A stretch of 15,653 bases of DNA from JAAZHN01 sp964605575. Its GTDB lineage: Bacteria > Bacillota_I > Bacilli_A > RF39 > UBA660. Location of the stretch: assembly GCA_964605575.1 (NCBI GenBank), contig CAZSDG010000021.1, forward strand, positions 1 to 15,653, written 5' to 3'. The first letter of the stretch is position 1. Every line of letters starts with the position of its first letter. A model generated the notes under the pieces. The model was not told the origin of the DNA, ran no database searches, and saw nothing but the letters and a program-made list of their open reading frames with translations. Positions 1 to 8,348 of the stretch are shown here, in pieces. A program made the translations under genes and the position numbers.

Positions 1-526
1 TCAGCGGATTTTTGAAAATGTCTTTACCTGTATGCTCTTGTGTAAAATCAAGATATTCATTCATTATTTTGGACATAAATTCTTTTGCTTCTAGGGAAAT
101 ATTTAACTCTTTTTTAGCTCGATAACCAAGATAACCAATAATAAAAGCTTTGATGTTACTAATATCACTTACTTCTTGCAAAATCAACTCTTTTTTTGGC
201 CCTAGTGTATCAAGAAGATTTTTAATAGATTCGTGAGAAAAATTATTAATTTTACTAATAAATTTACTAAATAAATCTATGTAAATTCCAACTTTTTCTT
301 GAATTGAAATAGGTTTATATTCAGCAACTTTAGAACCAAGAATGCTTGTATGCCTAACCTCAAACTTATTGTTTTTTTCATGCACACCTTCTAAAACTTC
401 TTGCCAAAATTCCACATCATCAGCAGGATTAGTAAAATCTTTAAAAGTAGATTCGATTGTAGGAACTTTTTTTCTTGCCTCAGAATCACTAAAATGAAGC
501 ATTGCTCTACCATATTCAAAATCCAT
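1..526 (-). CDS. Hypothetical protein, N-terminal part; gene leaves the window at its left edge
   Basis: An open frame starts with ATG at 526-524 and runs without a stop to base 1, giving 175 complete codons; the C-terminus lies outside the window. The start is supported by an AGGTGA ribosome binding site at 537-532 with normal spacing and by a promoter just upstream. The protein begins MDFEYGRAML and is mostly charged and helical, with no signal peptide, membrane segment or cysteine seen, so it is probably cytoplasmic. I recognise no family and no catalytic motif. It diverges from the small + strand gene at 632 and shows none of the cysteine-rich character of the cluster to its right, so it probably has a separate job. 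Confidence 0.8.
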   Translation of the reverse strand, partial: MDFEYGRAMLHFSDSEARKKVPTIESTFKDFTNPADDVEFWQEVLEGVHEKNNKFEVRHTSILGSKVAEYKPISIQEKVGIYIDLFSKFISKINNFSHESIKNLLDTLGPKKELILQEVSDISNIKAFIIGYLGYRAKKELNISLEAKEFMSKIMNEYLDFTQEHTGKDIFKNPL

Positions 527-544
527 ATTAAATCACCTATTAAA

Positions 545-574
545 ATTATATCATATCGTTTTCTTTATGGTGAA
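545..574 (-). promoter_or_regulatory. Putative sigma-A promoter of the leftmost - strand gene
   Basis: On the - strand a TTCACC box (574-569) is separated by 18 bases from a perfect TATAAT (550-545). Transcription would start near 538, leaving a leader of about 12 bases that holds the AGGTGA ribosome binding site. The -35 box matches consensus at 4 of 6 positions. Confidence 0.5.
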
Positions 575-577
575 TCA

Positions 578-606
578 TTGACTATAGTTACTTATTATGA
601 TAAGTT
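578..606 (+). promoter_or_regulatory. Putative promoter of the small + strand gene
   Basis: TTGACT (578-583) is followed after 17 bases by TAAGTT (601-606), a weak -10 box preceded by TG at 598-599 (extended -10 form). Start of transcription near 613 would leave a leader of about 19 bases before the ATG at 632. An alternative -10, TATAGT at 583-588, has a poor -35. This lies back to back with the - strand promoter at 545-574. Confidence 0.35.
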
Positions 607-631
607 ATTCTCAAGTGAAAGAGTTGATTAT

Positions 632-1042
632 ATGAATCCTATTATTGAAATAAAATCAAGATTGAAAATATTTGAACTGGAGAAATTGTTTTTTACAACA
701 TTTAAAGAAGGCGATCAAACATCATTTAGAGTTTTATACTTAACCTCTGAAGGAAGTGATCAAATTGTTAGAAGAGCTTATAAGGACGCGATTAACGGTT
801 TGGACGTTGTCGAATTTTATCCTGAAGTTTTACTAGATCCTAATAATCCTCAAGAATACAATTACGGGAATGATGGTTATAATTTAAAAAAATTAATTCC
901 CTTTAAAGAAGTTGCTCTAATGTATGGTATAGAGATTAAAGATAAGTATTCTCAAAAAGAGATTAAAGACCTAAATGCTCAATTCAATAACAGTCATAAC
1001 GTAGAAAGAACTTTTCAATACACCAAAAAAAATCAAGATTAA
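632..1042 (+). CDS. Hypothetical small protein, about 136 residues
   Basis: The reading frame is open from 401, but its first part overlaps the - strand gene and that gene's promoter, so the real start must be downstream. ATG at 632 is chosen: it follows a weak AGAG ribosome binding site and lies just after a plausible promoter. TTG at 578, behind GGTGA, would add 18 residues and cannot be excluded. The product begins MNPIIEIKSR, is polar and soluble-looking, with a Pro/Asn/Gly/Tyr-rich stretch near its middle (DPNNPQEYNYGNDGYN) and a charged C-terminus. It has no cysteine, signal peptide or membrane segment. I recognise no family. It converges on the large operon and shares its terminator. 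Confidence 0.62.
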   Translation: MNPIIEIKSRLKIFELEKLFFTTFKEGDQTSFRVLYLTSEGSDQIVRRAYKDAINGLDVVEFYPEVLLDPNNPQEYNYGNDGYNLKKLIPFKEVALMYGIEIKDKYSQKEIKDLNAQFNNSHNVERTFQYTKKNQD

Positions 1043-1053
1043 TCTTGATTTTT
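1028..1053. terminator. Bidirectional palindromic terminator between convergent genes
   Basis: A perfect inverted repeat (centre between 1040 and 1041) carries A-runs on the left and T-runs on the right, so both strands read as a stem followed by U residues. The TAA of the + strand gene (1040-1042) sits at the hairpin apex. The TAA of the - strand repeat protein (1054-1052) sits at its foot. It should stop the small + gene and the P3-S2-L operon alike. Confidence 0.8.
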
Positions 1054-4000
1054 ATTTACAATCACCAATTTTAACTTTAAAATCCTGAGTCATAATTGTA
1101 CTTGTTGCACCGTTCATTAACGGTTTTAAGTCAGCATATAACCTTTGTTGGTCTGTTTCAATATAACTTATAGTTATTGGTGCAGTGTAATCAGTATAGC
1201 CTATTTCTAACTTTAGAGTTTTTTCAAAGCATTTTTCGTTTTTATTAAATGAAACTATAGATGCATTTGGGTTTATGACTAACCCATTTTCATTGTTTCT
1301 TTCTAAGTCTATTTTCAACGAAGATAAGTCTCCTAATATTTGAACATGCTTAACTTCTGTATTAGGATTAAGATTTTTATATTTACTTGTTAATAAATAC
1401 TTTTGCCAATTTTTATCTTTAAAAAATTCTAATTCAAATTCAGGTTTTTTAAATAGATTATCCTTACTTTCCATGAATTTATGGGCTTCAATAACTAGAT
1501 CAATAATTCTCTTATTAATTTTTATACTACCAACAGAAAACTTTGCTGGAAAATTAAATGTGTATTCATTATTAGCTAATTGATATTTTACATCTTTTTG
1601 AGCTGTTCCCTTCTTATAAATTTCTTTATAAGTGATATCAGCAACTTGTTTAATAATATAGGTTTCGGCTTTTGTTGGATCACAATTTGAATTTACCATT
1701 GGTGAACAATTATAAATAAGTATTGCATCCATAATATCTGAATTTTTTCCCACATCTTTATAGCGGCTTAATAAATAAGTTCGACCTTTTTCAATTGTTC
1801 TTAAATTAGTATTTACGTCTATTGTTTTTTTAATTAAGCACCCCTTTTTTGGGTTATTAAATTTTGGATATGAAGAAAAATATTCAATATTACTGCTCTT
1901 ATTTACAAATGATGGTGAATTAAACACTCCAAATCTTTTATAATTAAAAGTATCATTATTTATAAAAACTTTTTCAGAATCTTTCGGGCAAATAAACACG
2001 CTTGATGAAGGTAAATTAGAAACACCAGTTCCGTCAGGGCTATCAGTTGTTACTCCTGTTTTACTAATAGTTACATCTTTCGTTGCAACCGCTCCCTTAA
2101 TATTTTTATCAACAACTCTCGCATAAACAGTTGTTTTACCAATATTAGAAATTACAAATGAATTTCCTTTTGTCCAAGATTTTGTTGTTGTTGCACCTTG
2201 TAATTTATATTCAAAATCAAAGTTTGCTTCAAATGACTGAACATCGACTAAAAGCGTAACAAGAACTCTATTTGTTCCTTTTTCTGGTTCATCTTTAATA
2301 ATTGGTTTAGGTAATTCATCTAGATTTGAAGGTGGATTTAAATTACCAGGATCTTTCTTTAAAACAATCTTACAAGCTAACTCTTGATCAACTGGTATTT
2401 TATTAAACTCATGGGTAATTGTCCCGTTGTTATCATATTTTCCTTGAGGACAAGTAACTGTTTCAGCTTCAAGTAAAAATCCAGTATTTGCAATAATTTT
2501 TTGGATAATTGTATTTGAGCCGATTCCATCATATATTTCTGTAAATTTACTTACATTTGTTTTTTCCTGTCTACCATTAACAAGTTCATAATTAACTATT
2601 GTACCTTCAAATTTTGAGAAATTAACTCTACAGTCTATGTCACCGGTTATGTCTTCAATTACAATTGTTCCTTTGTCTTTGAAGTAAAGTCCAACATTAT
2701 AATGTGGAGAATTAACATATATATTTGCTCTTACCGACATATCGCTCTTAGGCTGACAGCTTGCATTAAAACTTTTAGGACCAATTGGTAACTTACTATC
2801 ACTAATAACGTTAATAAATTCAGTTCTTGTTGAGTCGGCAGGAATAATTCTAGTTTCTTGGGTTTTGCCATCAAAAGTCCCACCTGTAACCGTTAAAGTT
2901 ACTTCTTTTAGTTTTGTATTAGGGAAAGATAAGTGACAAACAGTATCATCTGTAATATCACTAACAATTAACGAGCCATGATGTAGGTCAATATCATATT
3001 TAGGAATAACTGAATTCAATGAAGAACAATACCAATCATCTTTAGTAAAAGTATAATCATAGCCATTTGGATCTTTTGCTGAGGTCTTTACAGTAACACT
3101 TCCGACAAAAAGCATTTTATTATTTTTCACTTCAGGACCGCTGATAATTGTTCCAGCAATTGTTTTATCCCCAATAACTGCCGATATTTTTGGTAAGACC
3201 CTAAGAGAAATTCGACATTCTGGTTTTGATAAAGTCAGTGTACTTGTATAAAAATCATATTTAACATTTGTATTAGTTGCTTTTTTTTCGACTTCAATAC
3301 CATAACAAACGATATCAATCATATCAGCAGTTACCTTCTTATTATTCGCATTATTAACTACAGTATCTGAAAATTTAAAGTTAAACGTACCTGTTAGTTT
3401 ATCTTTAGTTTTATTAATTGTAAATGGTACAGTATGAACTGTATTATTTTTTATTTGTCCACCTACAACCTTGATAGTGACCTCTCCTTCAGTTAATTCT
3501 GCCTCTGTCTCAGATGTAGATTTAATATTTAATGAACAAGTTATATTACTAGTAATATTTTTTAATTCGATACTAACTGGTAAAGAATTATTTACTACTG
3601 TTCCAAATGAAACAGTTGGTTTTATTTCATTTGGACAACTAAACTCTAGCTCAGAAGAACTAATTTCTCCAAATTCACTAGTGTCAACTGAAAATGTTTT
3701 ATTAAAACTATATGAATCTTTATCTTTATCATAGGTCGATTCAATATTTTTTAAATGATTTGAACCTTCTTTGATTTTACCTTTTACTAAATTTATATTC
3801 AACTTATATACTTCTGGATTACTATCAGCAGTTTTTGTATTCATAGTACAGATTATATCTGAAAATTCACTTGTCGATGTAACAAATGTTACTTCTTGAT
3901 TTGTGCTAGAAAAATTACCATTAGTTACATTAAGTCTTTCACGTCCATAGTCATTTGAACAAGTCAAACCATTAAATAATACCTTTTCCCCACTATCATC

Positions 4001-5581
4001 GAGTATTTCAGAATCATATACAGGTATTTTACAATTGTAAAGAAAACCACCTTCGTTATCATTTTTTTTAGTAGCAAAGCAATTACCAGAAAAATTTCTT
4101 TCTTGGTCTATTGTTGCCTGATTAAGAATCATTTTAACTGTTAATGCTGTTTGTGGGATCGTGTCACCATTTTGATTAAATTTAATATAACAAGTTGCTT
4201 CTTGATTATTATCAAAATACATTTTACCCTTAAAACTAACACTGTTGCCTTGTGTTTCTATTACCATATCCCCAGCATCATCACAACCCCAAGTAAGATT
4301 TTTTTCCCAATTACTTGAATCAAAGTCATCAAGGCCCATTTCTAGGCTATTTTTATCATTATTACCTGTTGGTGTACCCAAATATACATCACAAGCATAC
4401 TCGCCTTTTTCATAGGTTTTTGTACACGTTTTAACAAAATTAGACTTCCCATTTATTGTTCCATTAATAATATTTACTTTTAATCTTGGATATCCTTCAA
4501 CTGTATTTATTTTACAAAATGCATTTGTTAAATCATCTAAATCAGATAAATAAAACTTTGTTGAAATCTTTGCTCCAGAAGACGTTTTTTCAACAGTAGG
4601 ATTTGTACCTGATACATAACCCGCTCGGCAATAACCTTGCGGCTTAATGTCAGCACTGTCAATATCAGCCTCACAAATAACAACATATTTGGAACCTATT
4701 GCTTCGGTATTTTTAGATATTTTACAACGACCAATAAACAAACTATAATAATTTGGATCATTGTCATATTCAACAAAGAAAGTTTCAACAGTGTCTTCAA
4801 CATTATTATAAACATCATCAAGCATGTCAACAATACATAAAACATCTGATTTTAAGTTATTAATAGTAATTCGATTGTTACTAATCATTGCGGTATCGTA
4901 TGCATCATAGAAACAAGTCGTATTACCTTTCAATGTCCCTCTAAATGGTTTTTGATCACTATCATCTGTTTGAAATGTGCTACCTAAATTAACATCAACA
5001 GAATTTTCTCGATAATAGATATTTGTACCAGCAACAGGAACAAGTGCATCATCACCCGAAACTGGAGTTGATTTAACAAAATGACTCAAATTTCCATTAT
5101 ATTTTATACCGACAAAAACTAAAGTAACATTATAACCTTTATCGCCAAGAATGATTTTTTGTTGTTGATTTTTTGAAATTGTACATGTTCCACTTGACAT
5201 AACCTTTGTTACGGTTATTGTCCCATTTACTAAGGAAACGCCTCCATTCATATTGTTACAAGAAACATGAAGCGCTGCCATTTCTTCTTTCGTTAGTTCT
5301 TTACCATTTTCATCTTTAAATGGTGCTGAAAAGCGAGCGATAGCATTTCCTGCAATCGCAACTGTTTCTGTCTTCCTTACACTCCCATTTGCATCTTTCA
5401 TACCACCTTTAAGCTCGAATAAAATGGTATGTGTAGATGAAGTTGGAGTCCCAGCGAATTCCTCGTTCAATGTTAGAATTTTTCCAGGTACAATTCGCTT
5501 TACTGGTTGTTTATTAGGAAAAAAAGTAACCACTAATATTAATATAGTTATTAATATTCCAATTTTTCTTTTGTTGTTCAT
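1052..5581 (-). CDS. 'L': 1509-residue exported protein with about ten two-cysteine Ig-like repeats
   Basis: The N-terminus (MNNKRKIG, then a hydrophobic run at residues 8-21) is a signal peptide or an uncleaved anchor; no clear cleavage site is seen. Residues 51-1076 are about ten tandem repeats of 80-105 residues. Each starts with strands like VTLTVTGG and ends in a motif like ITINNLKSDVLCIV, with one cysteine mid-domain and one in the last strand. A Pro-rich linker (about 1080-1102) leads to an Ig/FN3-like domain (1104-1175) and an unrecognised 320-residue C-terminal domain with six cysteines. I count 32 cysteines. The start follows AGGGG at suitable spacing, and only two bases separate it from the upstream S2 gene, so it is the last gene of the P3-S2-L operon. 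A stalk-like surface role is inferred; no enzyme motif is visible. Confidence 0.9.
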   Translation of the reverse strand: MNNKRKIGILITILILVVTFFPNKQPVKRIVPGKILTLNEEFAGTPTSSTHTILFELKGGMKDANGSVRKTETVAIAGNAIARFSAPFKDENGKELTKEEMAALHVSCNNMNGGVSLVNGTITVTKVMSSGTCTISKNQQQKIILGDKGYNVTLVFVGIKYNGNLSHFVKSTPVSGDDALVPVAGTNIYYRENSVDVNLGSTFQTDDSDQKPFRGTLKGNTTCFYDAYDTAMISNNRITINNLKSDVLCIVDMLDDVYNNVEDTVETFFVEYDNDPNYYSLFIGRCKISKNTEAIGSKYVVICEADIDSADIKPQGYCRAGYVSGTNPTVEKTSSGAKISTKFYLSDLDDLTNAFCKINTVEGYPRLKVNIINGTINGKSNFVKTCTKTYEKGEYACDVYLGTPTGNNDKNSLEMGLDDFDSSNWEKNLTWGCDDAGDMVIETQGNSVSFKGKMYFDNNQEATCYIKFNQNGDTIPQTALTVKMILNQATIDQERNFSGNCFATKKNDNEGGFLYNCKIPVYDSEILDDSGEKVLFNGLTCSNDYGRERLNVTNGNFSSTNQEVTFVTSTSEFSDIICTMNTKTADSNPEVYKLNINLVKGKIKEGSNHLKNIESTYDKDKDSYSFNKTFSVDTSEFGEISSSELEFSCPNEIKPTVSFGTVVNNSLPVSIELKNITSNITCSLNIKSTSETEAELTEGEVTIKVVGGQIKNNTVHTVPFTINKTKDKLTGTFNFKFSDTVVNNANNKKVTADMIDIVCYGIEVEKKATNTNVKYDFYTSTLTLSKPECRISLRVLPKISAVIGDKTIAGTIISGPEVKNNKMLFVGSVTVKTSAKDPNGYDYTFTKDDWYCSSLNSVIPKYDIDLHHGSLIVSDITDDTVCHLSFPNTKLKEVTLTVTGGTFDGKTQETRIIPADSTRTEFINVISDSKLPIGPKSFNASCQPKSDMSVRANIYVNSPHYNVGLYFKDKGTIVIEDITGDIDCRVNFSKFEGTIVNYELVNGRQEKTNVSKFTEIYDGIGSNTIIQKIIANTGFLLEAETVTCPQGKYDNNGTITHEFNKIPVDQELACKIVLKKDPGNLNPPSNLDELPKPIIKDEPEKGTNRVLVTLLVDVQSFEANFDFEYKLQGATTTKSWTKGNSFVISNIGKTTVYARVVDKNIKGAVATKDVTISKTGVTTDSPDGTGVSNLPSSSVFICPKDSEKVFINNDTFNYKRFGVFNSPSFVNKSSNIEYFSSYPKFNNPKKGCLIKKTIDVNTNLRTIEKGRTYLLSRYKDVGKNSDIMDAILIYNCSPMVNSNCDPTKAETYIIKQVADITYKEIYKKGTAQKDVKYQLANNEYTFNFPAKFSVGSIKINKRIIDLVIEAHKFMESKDNLFKKPEFELEFFKDKNWQKYLLTSKYKNLNPNTEVKHVQILGDLSSLKIDLERNNENGLVINPNASIVSFNKNEKCFEKTLKLEIGYTDYTAPITISYIETDQQRLYADLKPLMNGATSTIMTQDFKVKIGDCK
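2354..5431 (-). repeat. Coding tandem repeat array of L (about 10 diverged units)
   Basis: Approximate units by residue of L: 51-138, 150-253, 266-359, 366-468, 479-583, 591-688, 699-796, 798-888, 893-988, 994-1076. The usual cysteine pair falls at 108/133, 223/249, 318/356, 433/464, 541/578, 649/682, 759/789, 852/882, 942/984 and 1044/1070. Units 3, 4 and 5 have a second pair near their start (286/303, 386/397, 501/517). The closing motif is roughly [IV]-x-[IV]-x-[ND]-[IL]-x-[SG]-[DN]-[IV]-x-C-x-[IV]. The units have diverged strongly, so this is an old protein-level repeat rather than a recent DNA duplication. Confidence 0.75.
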
Positions 5582-5583
5582 AA

Positions 5584-6234
5584 TTATAATCCCCTATCTA
5601 TAATATTTTTATTTTCAAAAATCTTTTTTATTATATAAAATGATGCAACTAGTACCACCAATAAAAAGCCTATAACAACTGGTAAAGATACTTTAAAGTT
5701 TTTACCGATTACTAATTCTTTTTTAACATTTTTATTATAAATATCATTTATTTCTTTTTCAAAATCAGAATAAGCAATGTCCTCATTTGTATCAATTAAT
5801 TTATTACACCATTTATAATTAGGAGCCTTATAACATAACTCAGAATTTGCCAAATCATTAACTCGTGGTAGCGTAATGCTGACAGTTCCAAGCGATTCAC
5901 TGTAACACTCCTTATCATTTAAATATACTTTAAAGGTTATAGTATTAACGTTATCAACACCATAAATTGGGATTCTGATGGAATTACTTTCATCAATACT
6001 TTCAATCTTTGCTGTTTGATCATTTATATCTAACAAATACATTTTATCTGTTAAATTGAATATTTCTAACCAAAAATGCTCTTGTTCTTCATTAAAAACA
6101 TATTTAATTTTAATGTTTTGAGCCTCTTTCTTTAAGTTTTCAATCATTGTATCACCACACTTAATGGCTTTAACATCTAATTTAATAAAAAATGTTAACA
6201 TTAATACCATTATTACAATTAATTTTTTTTTCAT
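5584..6234 (-). CDS. 'S2': small exported protein with C-terminal membrane anchor (paralogue of S1)
   Basis: 216 residues: a Sec signal peptide (residues 1-23, ending DVKA), an ectodomain, one membrane segment (about 182-202) and a short basic tail ending in DRGL, presumably cytoplasmic. Four cysteines (26, 110, 134, 143) all lie in the ectodomain. It aligns with S1 along its whole length: a FNLT(D/N)(K/E)M motif at 59-65, YLNDKEC ending at 110, an LP/IP strand at about 122, and cysteines at 134 and 143 matching S1 C130 and C138/C139. The start follows AGGAG with about seven bases of spacing. It lies 9 bases after P3 and 2 bases before L, so the three genes should be translated from one mRNA. 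Family not recognised; anchor or assembly partner of the P and L proteins is inferred. Confidence 0.88.
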   Translation of the reverse strand: MKKKLIVIMVLMLTFFIKLDVKAIKCGDTMIENLKKEAQNIKIKYVFNEEQEHFWLEIFNLTDKMYLLDINDQTAKIESIDESNSIRIPIYGVDNVNTITFKVYLNDKECYSESLGTVSITLPRVNDLANSELCYKAPNYKWCNKLIDTNEDIAYSDFEKEINDIYNKNVKKELVIGKNFKVSLPVVIGFLLVVLVASFYIIKKIFENKNIIDRGL

Positions 6235-6243
6235 ATTTTTCTC

Positions 6244-8091
6244 CTAATCTTTTATATTTTCAAAGGTTTTTTTCGTATAGTTATACTCAAACCAAATTTC
6301 ACGAGCCTTATTAGTAGTTTCTGGATTGCTATATGTAGTTACAAAGTAGCTTTCACAGTGTGTCCCCCCGCTTAAGCATTTTAAATTAAAATCAGAATAG
6401 GGGTTACTCTTATTATATTCTTTTATCTCTTTCATTATCTCACCATTTAATGTAAAAGTATACATCGGTGGCTCCAAATATATCTCTTTCTTTTTTTCAT
6501 CAATTCTATTTACAGCTGATATCCCTTTTTCATCAGACCAATTTCTACCTAGTTCTCTATCATTCGGATTAATATCTTCAATATTTATTTCCCTTGCTAA
6601 AGGTGTATATTTAACATCTTTAATTTTATTTGTAGCTGGTTTACAATCTTCATTTATTTTACATATCGATTCATTAGTTAAAATACACTCTTCAGACTTC
6701 GAACACATAACTTCATTGCTTACATAATAATGGCATTTGTATTTCACAGTCGAGTTTAATTTTTCATATTTTTTTAACATGTTATTAAGTTTGCCAAGCT
6801 GGGTTATTGAATATTCATAATCATATTTTCCTCCTTTTGTTAAAATTCCTATAGGGAGACTAAAGCCAATATCGTTATATTGATTAATCAGTACTTTTCC
6901 ACTATTAGCAGAACCTCCTTTTACAAATACATCACCAACTGGCTTTAAAGAATAAAAATGATTGTTAGGTCCAAACTCACTCTTTGTTGCTGCTACATCC
7001 TTGGCAAATGTATAAAAAGTAATTTTAGGACTATCATAATAATGATATTCTAAGTACGATTTAAAATCAGTACCATTAACCCTAAGCTTATCAATAAAAA
7101 GCGGTATTGAGCGAACACTCATATCACCAACATCACAATTTAATTGAGAATTTATCTCTTGACAATATTGTTTATTTCCTGGTTCAATAACTTCTTCTGA
7201 TTTTTTTACAATTTCAATATCCGCGAATACATCATTTTCATTCCTAGAACTTTTTTGGTCATCATAATAAAAGTTTTCAACATTCGGACGATCTTGAGCC
7301 ATTTTATAGTTATTGTTATAGATGTTACATTGATTATAATCTTTAATCGCTTTTTTCATTTTTTTAACATTTATTTCATAATTTGCTCGAGCGTTTGACA
7401 TCGTATTACTTAATGATAAAATTAAGCTCGTTATTTGCTGTACTTTACTTTGATTTGCCTTGAAATTAGCACTTGACCAACTAATCCCAGATAAACTGGA
7501 CTTTGCACTAGTATAGGCATTTCTGGCGTCAAAATATTTTTTTAATTCACTATATGCACTATGATAGTATCCACCAGATGCATTACGGCTAATTTTACTA
7601 GTATTATTACAATTACAGTTATCATTAATACCATAAAGATCTTTAACAAATTTTTCTGTTTTTAATACAAATAAACAAGTTCTTGATTGATGAATAGTTG
7701 GTAAATTATTCATAACTTCAGAGTTTTTAATATATGGTTCAAAATTAAAGTATGTTCCAGAAAGTAAGTCATATTGAAAATTTGGGTTATATCCCAAACC
7801 CTGATAATAAATATCAATATCTTCCTTACAGTAAATACTACAGTATTCATTTCCCTTTGTTTCATCAATAATATATGAATCCCCCAAGTCATCTTTTCCA
7901 TTAATTAAACATTTATAGTTGTCATTGTTTATCCCAAGATTTTTCGCTTCATAAAGATAGCTGTGAGCCGAACCACGTTTACAAGTCATTTTTTCAAATT
8001 TACTAGGGCAAGAACTTGCCGAAACATTTATCATTAATAGTAAATTCACAAAATAAAATATTATAAAAATACTAATAGATTTTTTGTTCAT
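6244..8091 (-). CDS. 'P3': 615-residue secreted cysteine-rich protein, compact member of the P family
   Basis: A signal peptide (about 1-26, ending VSAS) precedes a mature protein with 18 cysteines and no other membrane segment. Domains, all matched in P2: a cysteine-rich N-domain (28-155) with CSIYCKEDIDIYYQGLGYNP and QSRTC; a helical region (about 176-255); a part with VENFYYDD and RSIPLFI (270-333); a core with YSLKPVGDV, LPIGILT, GKYDYEY and LGK (380-434); a cysteine cluster (453-483); and a C-domain (507-602) with NPNDRELGRNW, a C-x6-C pair (572/579) and a final Trp-rich stretch. AGGTGA at 8104-8099 fits the start, and a promoter lies directly upstream. It heads the P3-S2-L operon. SASSC at 24-28 resembles a very weak lipobox, so a lipoprotein is possible but not favoured. 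No known family or catalytic site was recognised. Confidence 0.9.
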   Translation of the reverse strand: MNKKSISIFIIFYFVNLLLMINVSASSCPSKFEKMTCKRGSAHSYLYEAKNLGINNDNYKCLINGKDDLGDSYIIDETKGNEYCSIYCKEDIDIYYQGLGYNPNFQYDLLSGTYFNFEPYIKNSEVMNNLPTIHQSRTCLFVLKTEKFVKDLYGINDNCNCNNTSKISRNASGGYYHSAYSELKKYFDARNAYTSAKSSLSGISWSSANFKANQSKVQQITSLILSLSNTMSNARANYEINVKKMKKAIKDYNQCNIYNNNYKMAQDRPNVENFYYDDQKSSRNENDVFADIEIVKKSEEVIEPGNKQYCQEINSQLNCDVGDMSVRSIPLFIDKLRVNGTDFKSYLEYHYYDSPKITFYTFAKDVAATKSEFGPNNHFYSLKPVGDVFVKGGSANSGKVLINQYNDIGFSLPIGILTKGGKYDYEYSITQLGKLNNMLKKYEKLNSTVKYKCHYYVSNEVMCSKSEECILTNESICKINEDCKPATNKIKDVKYTPLAREINIEDINPNDRELGRNWSDEKGISAVNRIDEKKKEIYLEPPMYTFTLNGEIMKEIKEYNKSNPYSDFNLKCLSGGTHCESYFVTTYSNPETTNKAREIWFEYNYTKKTFENIKD

Positions 8092-8114
8092 TTACACTCA
8101 CCTATTCTATTAAT

Positions 8115-8143
8115 ATTTTAACATAATAGATTTTATAGTGCAA
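8115..8143 (-). promoter_or_regulatory. Promoter of the P3-S2-L operon
   Basis: TTGCAC (8143-8138), a 17-base spacer, then TAAAAT (8120-8115) preceded by TGT, i.e. an extended -10. Transcription would start near 8108, only a few bases before the AGGTGA ribosome binding site of P3 (8104-8099). The layout is nearly the same as the promoter of the S1-P2 unit. The upstream bases 8144-8221 are AT-rich; I see no clear operator in them. Confidence 0.65.
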
Positions 8144-8221
8144 TCTTTACCAAAGTTAATATTTAATAAATAATGTTTAAAACTTTACAATCTATCGTTA
8201 AAAAATTAATAGAATTTTATC

Positions 8222-8249
8222 AAATAAAAACCCCTTAAAAAGTGGGATT
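8222..8249 (-). terminator. Intrinsic terminator downstream of tRNA-Thr
   Basis: Read on the - strand, AATCCC (8249-8244) pairs with GGGGTT (8234-8229), with one T-G wobble. The loop between can partly pair as CTT/AAG. The stem is followed by a T-rich tract (8230-8222). It lies about ten bases after the tRNA 3' end and isolates it from the P3 promoter. Confidence 0.65.
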
Positions 8250-8259
8250 ATTAATTTAG

Positions 8260-8333
8260 TGGTGCCGATTAACAGAATCGAACTGTTGACTGAACCTTAC
8301 CATGGTCCTGTTATACCACTTAACTAAATCGGC
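8260..8333 (-). tRNA. tRNA-Thr (anticodon GGT), CCA end encoded
   Basis: A 74-base cloverleaf folds fully: acceptor GCCGATT/AATCGGC, D-stem GTTA/TAAC with GG in the loop, anticodon stem GGACC/GGTTC (one G-T pair), loop ATGGTAA giving anticodon GGT, a 4-base variable region, T-stem AACAG/CTGTT with loop TTCGATT, discriminator A and CCA. G1-C72, C2-G71, G35 and U36 agree with known threonine identity elements. A at position 32, facing A38, is slightly unusual. The two bases before the 5' end (GT) could pair with A73 and C74, which would lengthen the acceptor helix. It stands alone between two units of the surface protein cluster. Confidence 0.92.
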
Positions 8334-8341
8334 ACACTAAT

Positions 8342-8347
8342 ATTATA
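8342..8347 (-). promoter_or_regulatory. Possible -10 box for the tRNA gene
   Basis: TATAAT (8347-8342) is correctly placed to start transcription at about 8335, two bases before the tRNA 5' end. No convincing -35 is found at 16-18 bases, where the P2 terminator hairpin lies, and there is no extended -10 TG. The alternative is read-through from P2 with processing by RNase P. Confidence 0.35.
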
Positions 8348-8348
8348 C

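Noticed and set aside
401..631. N-terminal extension of the small + strand gene back to 401
   Set aside because: It overlaps the - strand gene, its ribosome binding site and its TATAAT, and its residues look like antisense translation (Lys/Ile/Phe/Arg-rich).
3471..3734. Open frame of 87 codons on the + strand inside L
   Set aside because: Antisense shadow of a well-supported coding frame; no ribosome binding site, and low-complexity composition. The same applies to the + strand frames at 4637-4840, 9577-9832, 9897-10082, 11671-11949, 12417-12758, 13296-13505 and 14453-14897.
6244..8091. P3 as a lipoprotein (SASSC at residues 24-28)
   Set aside because: The -3 residue is Ala and the site has no Leu/Gly-type lipobox. 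The paralogue P2 has no cysteine at the matching place.
8144..8221. Hairpin-like AT-rich sequence upstream of the P3 promoter (AAAGTT...AACTTT)
   Set aside because: Short arms, a long loop and biased composition make it likely by chance; no sign of a riboswitch or operator.
8260..8333. tRNA-Thr as the attachment site of an integrative element covering the cluster
   Set aside because: No second copy of the tRNA 3' end, no integrase and no element-type genes are visible in the window.
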